Source: Brevibacterium sp. S22
Lineage (GTDB): Bacteria > Actinomycetota > Actinomycetes > Actinomycetales > Brevibacteriaceae
Reading direction: 5' to 3'
Length of the DNA stretch: 64,000 bases
Assembly: GCF_004745485.1 (NCBI RefSeq)
Contig: NZ_RHFG01000019.1
Coordinates: 1 to 64,000 of the forward strand
The notes below the pieces were generated by a model that made no database searches, was not told where the DNA came from, and saw only the letters and a program-made list of their open reading frames with translations. Of the stretch, positions 34,764 to 43,492 are shown piece after piece. Both the position numbers and the translations under genes were made by a program. Position 1 is the stretch's first letter. Each line of letters starts with the position of its first letter.

Positions 34764-35731
34764 TGGTTGTCTCCTTTGCCTGCGGCTGCACGTGCCGCCT
34801 GTGTCTCTGCCGCGTTCACCGCTGCGTCCGGGTGTTCGCCTTTGAGTACGGCGTCCACGGCACGGGCGGCGGCGATGAAGGTGGCTCGGCTGGCCTTTGT
34901 ACTGAGTCCCATCACATGAGGGCTCAGCACTGTGCGTGGATGCTGAAAGAGGGGGTGTGGCTGCGGCGGTTCGGATTCGAATGAGTCCAGGCCGACTCCC
35001 CCGAGCTTGCCCGATTCGAGTCCGGCCAGTGCCGCATCTTCGTCGATCAGTCCGCCACGGCTGGTGTTGACGAGGATTGCTCCGTCCTTCATCGTCTCGA
35101 TCGCGTGGGCGTCGATCATGTGACGGGTGCTCTTAAGCAGCGGGACATGGAGGGTGACGATGTCGGATGCCCGCAGAATCTCATCGACCGTCTCAGACCT
35201 GTTGGCCTCGGGTACCTCGGCGACGGGGTCATACGCGAGGACGGTCATTCCGAAGGCTTCGGCGATCGCCTTCACCCGGCGACCGATGTTGCCGAATCCC
35301 ACGATTCCCAGGGTCGCTCCGTCGAGATCGCCGACCGGGACGCTGGTGCGCTCGGTCCATCCTCCGGAGCGAACGATCTCGGTCAGCGGACCCAGGGATT
35401 TGACCAGTTGCAACATGTGGGCGAAAGCGCCTTCGGCGACGGCCGTCGAGTTGGCTCCGGGGGTGATCGCGACGGGGATTCCCCGCTCGGTGGCGGCATC
35501 GACATCGACGTCGTCGACGCCGACTCCGGTGCGGGCGATGACCTTGAGGTTGGGCATCGTGTCGAGTTCGGCCGGACCGACCTTGACGGCGGCGCGGACG
35601 ATTGCTCCCTCCGCTTTCGCATAGTCCTCGGGCCCGGGTGTTTCGACGAAGTCGACGCTGCGTCCGAGTTCACCCTCGACGAGGTTCTTCGGTACCGGTC
35701 CGAGACCGATGACGATGGTCTTCTCAGGCAT
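34760..35731 (-). CDS. D-isomer-specific 2-hydroxyacid dehydrogenase (division A)
   Basis: 323 aa from the ATG at 35731 (AAGGAA upstream); the longer reading to 35995 is antisense-like low-quality sequence. It has the NAD(H) motif GFGNIGRRVKAIAEAFG, catalytic Arg in NTSRGGLIDEDAA, Glu in DSFESEPP and His in SPHVMGLS, so a complete family active site. It resembles phosphoglycerate dehydrogenase/hydroxypyruvate reductase without an ACT domain. Such an enzyme is not part of the classical myo-inositol pathway; here it should act on a 2-hydroxy or 2-keto acid formed after ring opening. Confidence 0.87.
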   Translation of the reverse strand: MPEKTIVIGLGPVPKNLVEGELGRSVDFVETPGPEDYAKAEGAIVRAAVKVGPAELDTMPNLKVIARTGVGVDDVDVDAATERGIPVAITPGANSTAVAEGAFAHMLQLVKSLGPLTEIVRSGGWTERTSVPVGDLDGATLGIVGFGNIGRRVKAIAEAFGMTVLAYDPVAEVPEANRSETVDEILRASDIVTLHVPLLKSTRHMIDAHAIETMKDGAILVNTSRGGLIDEDAALAGLESGKLGGVGLDSFESEPPQPHPLFQHPRTVLSPHVMGLSTKASRATFIAAARAVDAVLKGEHPDAAVNAAETQAARAAAGKGDNQ

Positions 35732-36974
35732 CGACGGTTTCCTTCCTGGTCGAATCGGCAGCAGTCCGGGTCGACGCCGAGGTGCCTTCGACCGGGTCGA
35801 CGGACTGCCAGGACTCTGTGGCGATGGCGCGCTCACCCGCGTAGACGACACGGTTCGCGGCCAGCGCGTCGTGGACGTCTGCGTGGATCGATTCCTGACC
35901 GACGTGGGCGAGGAGGAACTTCTTCGCTTCGATGACCTTGAGGTCGTCGTAGCCCATGGAGGTGCCTGCCCCCGGTTGGAATTTCGAGAAGTCACCGAAT
36001 TCGGAGCCGGCCATGATGCGGGTGAAACCCACGTGCGGGCCTTTGTGACCGAGTGCGAGTTCGAGTTCGTTCATCCGCTCGAAGTTCCACCGCAGCGACC
36101 CTTCGGTTCCGTAGACCTCGAGAGAGTACTCCGCGCGGGGACCGACGCACACCCTCGAGGCTTCGAGGGTCCCGACGGCGCCTGCTCCCTGAGCGTCGGG
36201 GCCGAAGTGGACGAGCAGGCCGGCATAGTCCTCATTTTCGACCGGTGCCATCTCTCCGCCTTCGACGACGTCGAAGTGGGTGCCGCTTCCCATCTCGAGT
36301 TTGGGCCGTTCGGTGTAGGCCGTGTTGGCCACACCGGTGACCTTGTCGATCGGGCCGACGACGTAGTGGGCGAGATCGGTCAGATGCCCGAGGAGGTCTC
36401 CGAGAACTCCGGATCCTGCGAGTCCGCGGATGAAGCGCCAGGACAGAGCACCATTCGGCTCGGCCGAGTAGTCGGCGAAGAATGCGCCGCGTACGTTCGT
36501 GATGCGTCCGAGTTTGCCCTCGGCGATGATCTTCCGCGCGTACTCGATGGCCGGGGCGTTGCGGTAGTTGAAGCCGACGGCGGTGACGACCTCGGCGGCA
36601 TCGGCAGCGTTGACCACGGATTCTGTCTCTTCGGCGGAGCGCCCGACAGGCTTCTCGATCCACAGTGACTTACCGGCCTTGGCGACGGCAGTGCCGATCT
36701 CCTCATGGAGGAAGTTCGGTGCGCACACGGAGACGACGTCGACATCCGGGTGGTTGAGAACATCGTTGTAGTCACTCGTCGAGGTCTCGTATCCGAGCAC
36801 ATCCTCGGCGAATCGGGCGCGCTCGTCATTGGTGTCGGCCGCGATGACCAGGCGAGTCCTGATGCCCAATTCGGGATAGACGACGGGCACGTTGGTGTAG
36901 GCGCGGCTGTGCAGCTGGCCCATCCAGCCGACGCTGATGAGTCCGACTCCGATGGTCGTGGGGTTGTTGCTCAT
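35724..36974 (-). CDS. Gfo/Idh/MocA-family dehydrogenase (division A, third)
   Basis: 416 aa, longer than iolG. It has the Rossmann motif GLISVGWMGQLHSRAYT, catalytic Lys in WIEKPVGRS and the later GVLGDLLGHLTDLAHYVVG, where Asp and His occupy the catalytic positions of the longer subfamily that includes scyllo-inositol and glucoside dehydrogenases. The C-terminal 25 residues are Ser/Thr-rich and dispensable-looking. AAGGAG precedes the ATG. It overlaps the hydroxyacid dehydrogenase gene by 8 bases. The gene at 43493 in division B belongs to the same long subfamily. Confidence 0.83.
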   Translation of the reverse strand: MSNNPTTIGVGLISVGWMGQLHSRAYTNVPVVYPELGIRTRLVIAADTNDERARFAEDVLGYETSTSDYNDVLNHPDVDVVSVCAPNFLHEEIGTAVAKAGKSLWIEKPVGRSAEETESVVNAADAAEVVTAVGFNYRNAPAIEYARKIIAEGKLGRITNVRGAFFADYSAEPNGALSWRFIRGLAGSGVLGDLLGHLTDLAHYVVGPIDKVTGVANTAYTERPKLEMGSGTHFDVVEGGEMAPVENEDYAGLLVHFGPDAQGAGAVGTLEASRVCVGPRAEYSLEVYGTEGSLRWNFERMNELELALGHKGPHVGFTRIMAGSEFGDFSKFQPGAGTSMGYDDLKVIEAKKFLLAHVGQESIHADVHDALAANRVVYAGERAIATESWQSVDPVEGTSASTRTAADSTRKETVDA

Positions 36975-37018
36975 GGTGCTCCTTGAGTAGTCGATTGTTG
37001 CGCGGAAGTGCCGCGATC

Positions 37019-37807
37019 TCAGTCGCGCAGGATGGAGATGACTGCAGCGGCGGTGTCGGCCAGCAGCGTCGAATCCGAGCCCACCGGCAGGAAGGTGAAG
37101 CCCTGTTCGGCTCGGGTCGAGGCGACTGCGGCGTCGGCGCTGAGGATGCCTGCTGACTTTCCGTGTTTCCGGGCGGCTTCGACGACCGTGTCAAGGGCGT
37201 CGCGAAAGACCGGTGCCGTGAAGTCGAGCGGGACTCCGAGTGCGTACGACAGGTCGAGGGGGCCGACGAAGAGGACGTCGACGGCGTCGAGGGCCGCGAT
37301 GGCGTCCACCTCGGCGAGGGCACCGGTCGTTTCGATCTGCACGATGGTGATCACCTCGCTATCGCTTGTCTTCAATGCGTCCTTGTCCATACCCCACCGC
37401 AGGGAACGGTTATAGGTGGCCACTCCCCGGTCGCCGAGCGGCGGGTAGTGCAGGTGCGGAATGATCGCGGCCACCTCGTCGGCGGAGTCCACTCGCGGGA
37501 GCATGACTCCGGCAGCACCGGCATCTAGGGCGCGGCCGATTCTGATCCGGTCAGGGGTCTCGACTCGAACGAGGGTGGCGGCACCGTACCCGCCGGCCGC
37601 GGCGACCGCGTCACCGACCGAGGCCTCGCTTCCGCCACCGTGTTCTAGGTCGACGAGGACCCAATCGAGGCCTGCAGCGGCCAGGACTTCGATGGCCATG
37701 GTCGAGCCGAGACCAGCGAAGCTACCGATCGTCGTCTCCCCCGCGCGGATTCGTGCCGCCAGGCCACCTTTGTCCAAGGGCGTCACCGCCGTGTTCAGAT
37801 GTGCCAT
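37019..37807 (-). CDS. HpcH/HpaI-family class II aldolase (division A)
   Basis: 262 aa from the ATG at 37807, with GGAGG seven bases upstream; it overlaps iolD by 13 bases. Family landmarks: LDWVLVDLEHG (catalytic His), VRVETPDRIRIGRALDAGA, metal Glu in IVQIETTGAL and Asp in VGPLDLSYALG. HpaI-type enzymes cleave 2-keto-3-deoxy acids or 4-hydroxy-2-oxo acids into pyruvate and an aldehyde with a divalent metal. This replaces the DKGP aldolase expected in a classical iol operon and is the main hint that division A ends differently. Confidence 0.88.
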   Translation of the reverse strand: MAHLNTAVTPLDKGGLAARIRAGETTIGSFAGLGSTMAIEVLAAAGLDWVLVDLEHGGGSEASVGDAVAAAGGYGAATLVRVETPDRIRIGRALDAGAAGVMLPRVDSADEVAAIIPHLHYPPLGDRGVATYNRSLRWGMDKDALKTSDSEVITIVQIETTGALAEVDAIAALDAVDVLFVGPLDLSYALGVPLDFTAPVFRDALDTVVEAARKHGKSAGILSADAAVASTRAEQGFTFLPVGSDSTLLADTAAAVISILRD

Positions 37808-39729
37808 TTCTGGTCCTCCAGTCCCTGTTCGTAGTCGGTGCGCAGCTCGGCTACCCAATCCTGTTCGGCGACCTCGGCGGGCGCGACGTCCCAGAAGACA
37901 CCTGAACCGGGCAGGTCGACCAACGGAATGGTCGGCACGACGATGGCGACGGGTCCGTGGATGTCGCGGGTCTCGTTGAGGGCGGAGCGGACCTCCTCGG
38001 TGCTGGTGGCTCGGATGGTCGTGGCACCGAGTCCCGAGGCGATCTCGCCGAGGTCGACGTGGAGGTAGTCGCCCGAGAGTCGAGCGGTATCCTCCTCGTC
38101 CCGGTACCGGAAGTCGTTGCCGAACTGCTCGCCGTACTTCATCATCTGCAGGCGGCGGATGACTTGGAACCCATGGTTTTCCGAGATCACGTAGGTGATG
38201 TCCAGGTGTTCCTGAGCGGCGGTGAGGATCTCCGTCGGGTTCATCAGGAACGTACCGTCGCCGATGAAGACCGAGACTCGTCCGGTGCTGTCCGGATCGG
38301 CCAGCCGGACTCCGATGCCGGCCGGAATCTCGTAACCCATGCAGGAGAATCCGAATTCGAGGTGGCAGCGTCGATCATCGGTGGCGTCCCAGACCTTGAG
38401 CAGATCGCCCGGAGGTCCCCCAGCCGCGGCGATGAGGGTGTCACCGGGCTGTGCGTGTTCCTGGAGCAGACCGATGAGCTGCCCCTGGGTGATGACGGCA
38501 TCCGTGTCGGGGATGCCCAGTTCGGCATTCTCCGGCGCCTGCTTGTCGAAGGGAGTCTCGGGGTCGAGCGCCTGGCTGCGCTGCGGGGCCCATTCGGCCT
38601 TCTCCGATGCGATCTCGCTCGTCCAACTGTCGGGCACCGTGTATTCGGAGACGCCTTGGTGCAGCGCCTCGATCCCGAGCTTCGCGTCGGACAGTACTGC
38701 GACGGCTCCCTGCTTGATCGCGTCGAGCTCGGCGATGTTGATCGAAACGAAGCGCACATCGGGATTCTTGAACATCGTCTGCGATCCGGTGGCGAAGTCC
38801 GTCAGTCGCGTGCCGATGCTGACAATGACATCAGCCTGGGCGACGAGGCGGTTCGTTGCGGGGTTGCCTTCGAGGCCGATTCCGCCGAGCACCCAATCGG
38901 CGTCGTTGAGTGCGGCGCCCTTGCCGCCGAACGTCTCGGCCACGGGAATCCCCGTGGACTCGGCGAACTCGGCCAGAGCTGCGCGGGCTTCGGAGTAGTG
39001 GACCCCGCCTCCGGCGATGATGAGTGGCTTCGCGGCCGATCCGAGCACGTCGGCCGCCTCGGCGATGTCGTTCGGCTGGGGAATCGTGCGTCGTATGGCC
39101 CAGTCGCGGTCGCGGAACAGGCTGACCGGGAAGTCGAAGGCGTGCGATTGGATGTCCTGCGGCAGCGAGAGGACGACGGCTCCGGTCTCGGCGGGGTTCG
39201 CCAGGACGCGGAAGGCTTTCGGCAGCGCGGTGATGAGCTGTTCGGGGCGTGTGATCCGGTCGAAGAACGCCGAGACCGGACGGAAAGCATCGTTGACCGT
39301 CAGGGATGGGTCCTGGGGATTCTCCAATTCCTGCAGGACCGGCCCCTGGCGCTTAGTCGCGTAGGTATCGCCGGGCAGCAGGAACAGCGGGAGACGGTTG
39401 ACTGTGGCCAGAGCGGCCGCCGTGACGAGGTTCATCGCGCCGGGCCCGATGGATGCGGTGACGGCCAGCGTCTGCTTCCGATTGCTCGCCTTGGCCAGGG
39501 CACTTCCCGCGTGGGCCAATGCCTGCTCATTGCGGCCCTGAATGAAGGGGAGATCATCGGCGTACTGCGAGAATGCCTGGCTGAAGCCGGCGACATTGCC
39601 GTGGCCGAAGATGCCTGCCGCAGCCGGAATGAAGCGCTGCCGGTCGTCATCGAGGACCGAATACTGACTGCTGAGGAACTTGACGACGGCCTGGGCCACC
39701 GTCAGGCGGATGGTCGGTTCGTGGCTCAT
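37795..39729 (-). CDS. iolD: IolD-like ThDP-dependent trihydroxycyclohexanedione hydrolase (division A paralogue)
   Basis: 644 aa, ThDP enzyme of the acetolactate synthase fold. It has the Pyr domain with catalytic Glu in IQGRNEQALAHAG and HGNVAGF, a middle domain, and the PP domain with FSCMGYEIPAGIGVRLADP and the Mg/ThDP motif IGDGTFLMNPTEI...NHGFQ. IolD opens the ring of 3D-(3,5/4)-trihydroxycyclohexane-1,2-dione to give 5-deoxyglucuronate. It is recognisably IolD but clearly diverged from the copy at 49714, so it may act on a stereoisomeric diketone. AAGGAG precedes the ATG. Confidence 0.88.
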   Translation of the reverse strand: MSHEPTIRLTVAQAVVKFLSSQYSVLDDDRQRFIPAAAGIFGHGNVAGFSQAFSQYADDLPFIQGRNEQALAHAGSALAKASNRKQTLAVTASIGPGAMNLVTAAALATVNRLPLFLLPGDTYATKRQGPVLQELENPQDPSLTVNDAFRPVSAFFDRITRPEQLITALPKAFRVLANPAETGAVVLSLPQDIQSHAFDFPVSLFRDRDWAIRRTIPQPNDIAEAADVLGSAAKPLIIAGGGVHYSEARAALAEFAESTGIPVAETFGGKGAALNDADWVLGGIGLEGNPATNRLVAQADVIVSIGTRLTDFATGSQTMFKNPDVRFVSINIAELDAIKQGAVAVLSDAKLGIEALHQGVSEYTVPDSWTSEIASEKAEWAPQRSQALDPETPFDKQAPENAELGIPDTDAVITQGQLIGLLQEHAQPGDTLIAAAGGPPGDLLKVWDATDDRRCHLEFGFSCMGYEIPAGIGVRLADPDSTGRVSVFIGDGTFLMNPTEILTAAQEHLDITYVISENHGFQVIRRLQMMKYGEQFGNDFRYRDEEDTARLSGDYLHVDLGEIASGLGATTIRATSTEEVRSALNETRDIHGPVAIVVPTIPLVDLPGSGVFWDVAPAEVAEQDWVAELRTDYEQGLEDQKWHI

Positions 39730-39811
39730 GGGTTCTCCTTCGAACGGATGGGGTGCGCTCTTCTGCGCTGGAATGTCGGTTGTGCTGCGGTGCCAGTTCT
39801 GGGCCGAATCA

Positions 39812-41260
39812 TCAGGTCCAGGGACGGCCGTGAATGACGACGGTCTTCGACTCGGTCATCTCCTCCACGGCGGCCCGCAGGCCTTCCTTGCCGATACCGC
39901 TGGCCTTGAGACCCCCGTAGGGCATGAGGTCTGCTCGCCACAGCGGAGTCCAGTTGATGTGGATGTTTCCGGCATCGATCTCGCGCATGTACTGGACGCC
40001 GGCGTCGACATTGTTCGTGAAGATTCCAGCGGCCAGGCCATAGTCGGTCGAATTCGCCAGCTCGATGGCGGTCCTGACGTCGGGCGCGGTGGACACAGCC
40101 ACCGCGGGCCCAAAGATCTCCTCCTGCGCAAACGCGGCGTGGGGATCGACACTGCTGAGGATTGCGGGCTCGACCATCGCACCGTCGCGGTCGCCACCGA
40201 GCTCGAGGCGTGCTCCGGCACTGACGGCTTCCCTGATGGACGCTTCGACCCGTTGGGCTTCGGTCTCAGTGATGAGCGTGCCGACCGTCGTCGCATCGTC
40301 CTCGGGATTGCCGATCTGATGCTCACGGACCTTGGCGCTGAGCGCATCGAGGAAGTCACCCTGGATGTCTTCGTGGACGATGACACGCTGCACCGAGATG
40401 CAGACCTGGCCGGCATTCGTATAGCCGCCGGCGGCGACGGCGCTCGCGGCGTGGTCGATGTCGGCGTCGGGAAGGATGACGACCGGTGCCGAAGAGCCCA
40501 GTTCGAGGGACAGCTTCTTCACTCCAGCGATCGATGCCAGGTGCTCACCCACCGAGGTGGATCCGGTGAAGGAGATCTTTCTAACGCGCCGGTCAGCGGC
40601 AAGCCGATCCCCGATCTGTCCACCCGAACCGGTGAGGACGGACAGGACGCCTTCGGGCAATCCTGCATCGACGAAGCATTCGGCCAAAGCCAGCGCCGTC
40701 AGCGGAGTGGTGCTCGCTGGCTTGAGGATGACCGAGTTGCCGGCGGCCAACGCCGGAGCGATCTTGTGATTGACCAGCAACGCCGGGTAGTTGAATGGGG
40801 TGATAGCCACGACCACGCCGACCGGCTGGGGCAGGGTGAAACCGACCTTGTCGAGGCCCGTCCCCGGGTTCGCATCCAGCGGCAGCGTCTGCCCATAGAG
40901 CTGGGTACCTTCGAACGCGGCCAGGCGGATGATCGAACCGGAGCGACCGGCCTCGGCGCGCGCCTCTTTCAGGGTCTTGCCGTTCTCAGCCGAGATCACA
41001 CGAGCGATCTCCTCGCTGCGTTCATCGGCCAGAGCAGCGGCGCGGAGCAGAATCTCACTGCGCTCGTGGGCAGGAGTCCTCCGCCAGATCTGTGCACCGT
41101 GAGTGGCGGAGTCGAGGGCAGCCTCAACGTCCGCAGTGCCCGCGATCGGAACCTGTCCCACGGTGCGACCGTCGAACGGCGACACCACATCTTTCAGGCG
41201 ACCGTCTCCTCCGCGAGGGGATTGCCATGTCCCACCGATGAGCAACTCGCTGCGCGTCAT
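39812..41260 (-). CDS. NAD(P)-dependent aldehyde dehydrogenase (division A, first gene)
   Basis: 482 aa from the ATG at 41260 (GGAG upstream). The catalytic Cys287 lies in TNAGQVCISVQR, Glu253 in LSLELGSSAP, Asn157 in TPFNYPAL, and the NAD motif is FTGSTSVGEH. It belongs to the glyceraldehyde/lactaldehyde/succinate-semialdehyde-type ALDHs. It lacks the MmsA/IolA signature around the active Cys, so it is unlikely to be a CoA-acylating methylmalonate-semialdehyde dehydrogenase. It probably oxidises the aldehyde released by the HpaI-type aldolase. It is directly downstream of the two LacI-type operators. Confidence 0.88.
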   Translation of the reverse strand: MTRSELLIGGTWQSPRGGDGRLKDVVSPFDGRTVGQVPIAGTADVEAALDSATHGAQIWRRTPAHERSEILLRAAALADERSEEIARVISAENGKTLKEARAEAGRSGSIIRLAAFEGTQLYGQTLPLDANPGTGLDKVGFTLPQPVGVVVAITPFNYPALLVNHKIAPALAAGNSVILKPASTTPLTALALAECFVDAGLPEGVLSVLTGSGGQIGDRLAADRRVRKISFTGSTSVGEHLASIAGVKKLSLELGSSAPVVILPDADIDHAASAVAAGGYTNAGQVCISVQRVIVHEDIQGDFLDALSAKVREHQIGNPEDDATTVGTLITETEAQRVEASIREAVSAGARLELGGDRDGAMVEPAILSSVDPHAAFAQEEIFGPAVAVSTAPDVRTAIELANSTDYGLAAGIFTNNVDAGVQYMREIDAGNIHINWTPLWRADLMPYGGLKASGIGKEGLRAAVEEMTESKTVVIHGRPWT

Positions 41261-41306
41261 TGCGTACTCCACATTCGTTCGATCTCACTTGCTTGCGTGA
41301 TCCATT

Positions 41307-41320
41307 TTGAACCGGTCCAA
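41307..41320. promoter_or_regulatory. LacI-type operator O1
   Basis: TTGAACCGGTCCAA is a 14-bp near-perfect palindrome centred on CCGG with the central CpG typical of LacI/GalR-family sites. It lies 47 bases upstream of the aldehyde dehydrogenase start and pairs with the second site at 41351. Confidence 0.75.
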
Positions 41321-41350
41321 ATCTAGAGTTCATCGTATTCGTCCAAATTT

Positions 41351-41364
41351 TTGGACCGGTTCAA
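41351..41364. promoter_or_regulatory. LacI-type operator O2
   Basis: TTGGACCGGTTCAA is the reverse complement of the site at 41307. The centres are 44 bp apart, about four helical turns, and the flanks (CATTTTGAACC and GGTTCAAAATGG) extend the symmetry. This suggests cooperative or looping binding by the divergently encoded LacI-family protein. Confidence 0.75.
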
Positions 41365-41493
41365 AATGGGATCAGTGCGAATCTAGTGTGATTCGGATCA
41401 TGAGTCAAGAGGCCGTCGTGATCTTTTCGCAAGTTGAGTCGAGATCGCCACCCGCAGTCCATCCCGGCCGTCATCCTGTGTGAAGATGAAGCC

Positions 41494-42561
41494 ATGGGAT
41501 CAGCTGTCGGCGACGAATCGAAGACCTCGGGATCGAGGCCGACGATTCGTGATGTCGCAGCGGCCGCCGGAGTGTCGAAGTCGCTCGTCTCCCTCGCCTT
41601 CAAGGACCCGCAGCGCGTCGGGGAGAAACGTCGCGAGCTCATCCTCAAGACAGCGCAGACCCTCGGCTATCAGCCGAACTTCCTCGCCCGCTCCCTGGCG
41701 ACGGAAGGATCACCGTTCGTCGGCATCCTCGTCGTCAACCTCCACAATCCGATCTTCGCCGAGATCGCCGATGCAGTTCGGGTCGAGCTCGATGCGCGGG
41801 GCGAGTACGGACTCATTACGAGCGCCACGGTCGCCAACGATCAGGATCCGGAACAGCCGTACGGGCGCATCGATTCGCGGGTTATCGCCATGCTCCAGGA
41901 CCTGCGCCCCAAGGCGCTCATCGTCGTCGGCACCGTGATCGAACACGAGGGCCTCTTTGAAGGGATCCCGACCGTCTACGCGAGCGCCGAACCTCGCAGC
42001 GATTCCGGCTACAGCTCGGTCCGGATGGATGACACCCAGGGCGCGGACCTCGTCATCGACCACTTGCGCGAGCTCGGTCACGAACGGATCGCCTTCGTCG
42101 GAGGCCTGGGCGGGGCAGTCGCGAAGACCCGAGAGGTCGCCTATCGAAAGGCGATGGAATCCCGTGGCCTGACACCGATCGTCCGGGAAGCCGGCTTCTT
42201 CGAAGGCGACGGATATGCCGCCGCCACGGAGCTGCTCGCTATGGCATCCCCGCCGACCGCGATCGTCTCGATCAACGACGTCTCCGCGATCGGCATCCTC
42301 TCGGCGGCCGATGACGCAGGAGTGGCGGTGCCCGACGAACTGGCGGTTGTCGGCGTCGACAACATCCCCTTGTCAGCGCTGAAGAGGATTTCGCTGACCT
42401 CGGTGGATCCACAGAACAAGCTGATCGGACAACTGTCCGCACAAGCGGTGTTCGACATCCTCGCCGACCCCGACGAACCGGCGAAGGAGCATCTCATCAC
42501 ACCGAAGCTCGTCATCCGGGACTCCACAGTCCGCGGCGACATCGTGGCCGACAAATCGTAA
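41494..42561 (+). CDS. LacI-family repressor of division A
   Basis: 355 aa from the ATG at 41494; an upstream ATG at 41434 adds 20 unlikely residues. The HTH is TIRDVAAAAGVSKSLVSLAF followed by the hinge helix near GYQPNFLARSLATE. The periplasmic-binding-protein-like domain runs from about residue 65, with the effector/dimer motifs FVGGLGGAVAKTREVAYRKA and IVSINDVSAIGIL. Its divergent position and the twin palindromes make it the probable regulator of the ten-gene division A operon and of itself. The inducer is presumably the cyclitol or its keto form. Confidence 0.9.
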   Translation: MGSAVGDESKTSGSRPTIRDVAAAAGVSKSLVSLAFKDPQRVGEKRRELILKTAQTLGYQPNFLARSLATEGSPFVGILVVNLHNPIFAEIADAVRVELDARGEYGLITSATVANDQDPEQPYGRIDSRVIAMLQDLRPKALIVVGTVIEHEGLFEGIPTVYASAEPRSDSGYSSVRMDDTQGADLVIDHLRELGHERIAFVGGLGGAVAKTREVAYRKAMESRGLTPIVREAGFFEGDGYAAATELLAMASPPTAIVSINDVSAIGILSAADDAGVAVPDELAVVGVDNIPLSALKRISLTSVDPQNKLIGQLSAQAVFDILADPDEPAKEHLITPKLVIRDSTVRGDIVADKS

Positions 42562-43280
42562 TGTCGCCCCTCGCCGAGGTTGTCGACCGGGAGCTGCGCG
42601 AGCGCGGTACCCGTGAGCGGGCCGAGAAGGAGAAATCCTACCTCAAGAGCGAGATCGACCACTACGGGGTGAGCGTCCCTGACACGCGCTCGGTCGTCCG
42701 TGCCGCGTTGCGCGAGGCTGATCTCGGCCACGACGATGCCATTGACCTCGCAGGTCAGCTATGGACACAGCCCAGGGAAAAGCCCGTCTACGAACGCCGC
42801 CTCGCGGCGACGATGGTGCTCATCCACATGCAGGACCACCTCGGCGCCGGTGATGCCGATGTCATCGAAGGATTCCTGCGAGAAGCGAAGACCTGGGCGC
42901 TCGTCGATCCGCTCGCCGGGGACCTCGTCGGGCCGCTGAGCGAGCAGGATTCAGGCTTCGATCCGATGCTCGAACGCTGGGCGATCGATGCGGATTTCTG
43001 GATCCGGCGTTCGGCGCTGCTGGCCCATCTGCGTCCGCTGCGTGCCGGGCGTGGGGACTTCGACCGTTTCTCGCGCTTCGCCGACGCCATGCTCGAAGAA
43101 CGCGAGTTCTTCATTCGCAAGGCCATCGGCTGGGTGCTGCGCGACACCGCGAAGAAGCGTCCGGACCTGGTATTCGATTGGATTCTGCTGCGAGCTCACC
43201 GAGCGTCCGGGGTGTCGCTTCGCGAGGCGGTCAAGCCGCTGTCGCAAAGCCAGCGGGACGCAGTGCTGGCCGAGAGATGA
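42561..43280 (+). CDS. AlkD-like DNA alkylation repair protein (HEAT-repeat DNA glycosylase)
   Basis: 239 aa. It matches the DNA_alkylation_repair family: YGVSVPDTRSVVRAALRE near the N-terminus, AATMVLIHMQDHLGAGD, the signature WAIDADFWIRRSALLAHLRP (conserved Trp and Arg), and FIRKAIGWVLRDTAKKRPDLV. AlkD excises N3- and N7-alkyl purines without flipping the base. The ATG overlaps the lacI stop by one base (TAATG), so it is cotranscribed with a sugar regulator, a functionally odd pairing. A biological link is not evident. Confidence 0.88.
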   Translation: MSPLAEVVDRELRERGTRERAEKEKSYLKSEIDHYGVSVPDTRSVVRAALREADLGHDDAIDLAGQLWTQPREKPVYERRLAATMVLIHMQDHLGAGDADVIEGFLREAKTWALVDPLAGDLVGPLSEQDSGFDPMLERWAIDADFWIRRSALLAHLRPLRAGRGDFDRFSRFADAMLEEREFFIRKAIGWVLRDTAKKRPDLVFDWILLRAHRASGVSLREAVKPLSQSQRDAVLAER

Positions 43281-43354
43281 TCCATGCCGCACGATGAGCG
43301 GCCTCGGGAGTGCCGGCACAGTCGAGGCTCGGCGTTCCCACCACGACAATTTCA

Positions 43355-43400
43355 TGTCCTGACAAATTAATCACCGAAACATCTTTTGACATGACAAATA
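43355..43400. promoter_or_regulatory. Two copies of a candidate GntR operator upstream of the division B dehydrogenase
   Basis: TGTCCTGACAAAT (43355-43367) and TGACATGACAAATA (43387-43400) share the pattern TGWCMTRACAAAT with two sites in front of iolC (46764, 46781). The copies are 32 bases apart and 93-138 bases upstream of the ATG at 43493. Confidence 0.6.
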
Positions 43401-43492
43401 AGCCTGTAGCGTGGTGATCGCTCGGCGGTACCAACGCACTGTCGCGCCCCGAACCCGCACCATCACCACCCTGCATTCGAAGGAGAATCACC

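Noticed and set aside
39812-41260. Calling the aldehyde dehydrogenase IolA/MmsA (methylmalonate-semialdehyde dehydrogenase)
   Set aside because: The sequence around the catalytic Cys (NAGQVCISVQR) is of the ordinary aldehyde-oxidising type and lacks the CoA-acylating MmsA pattern.
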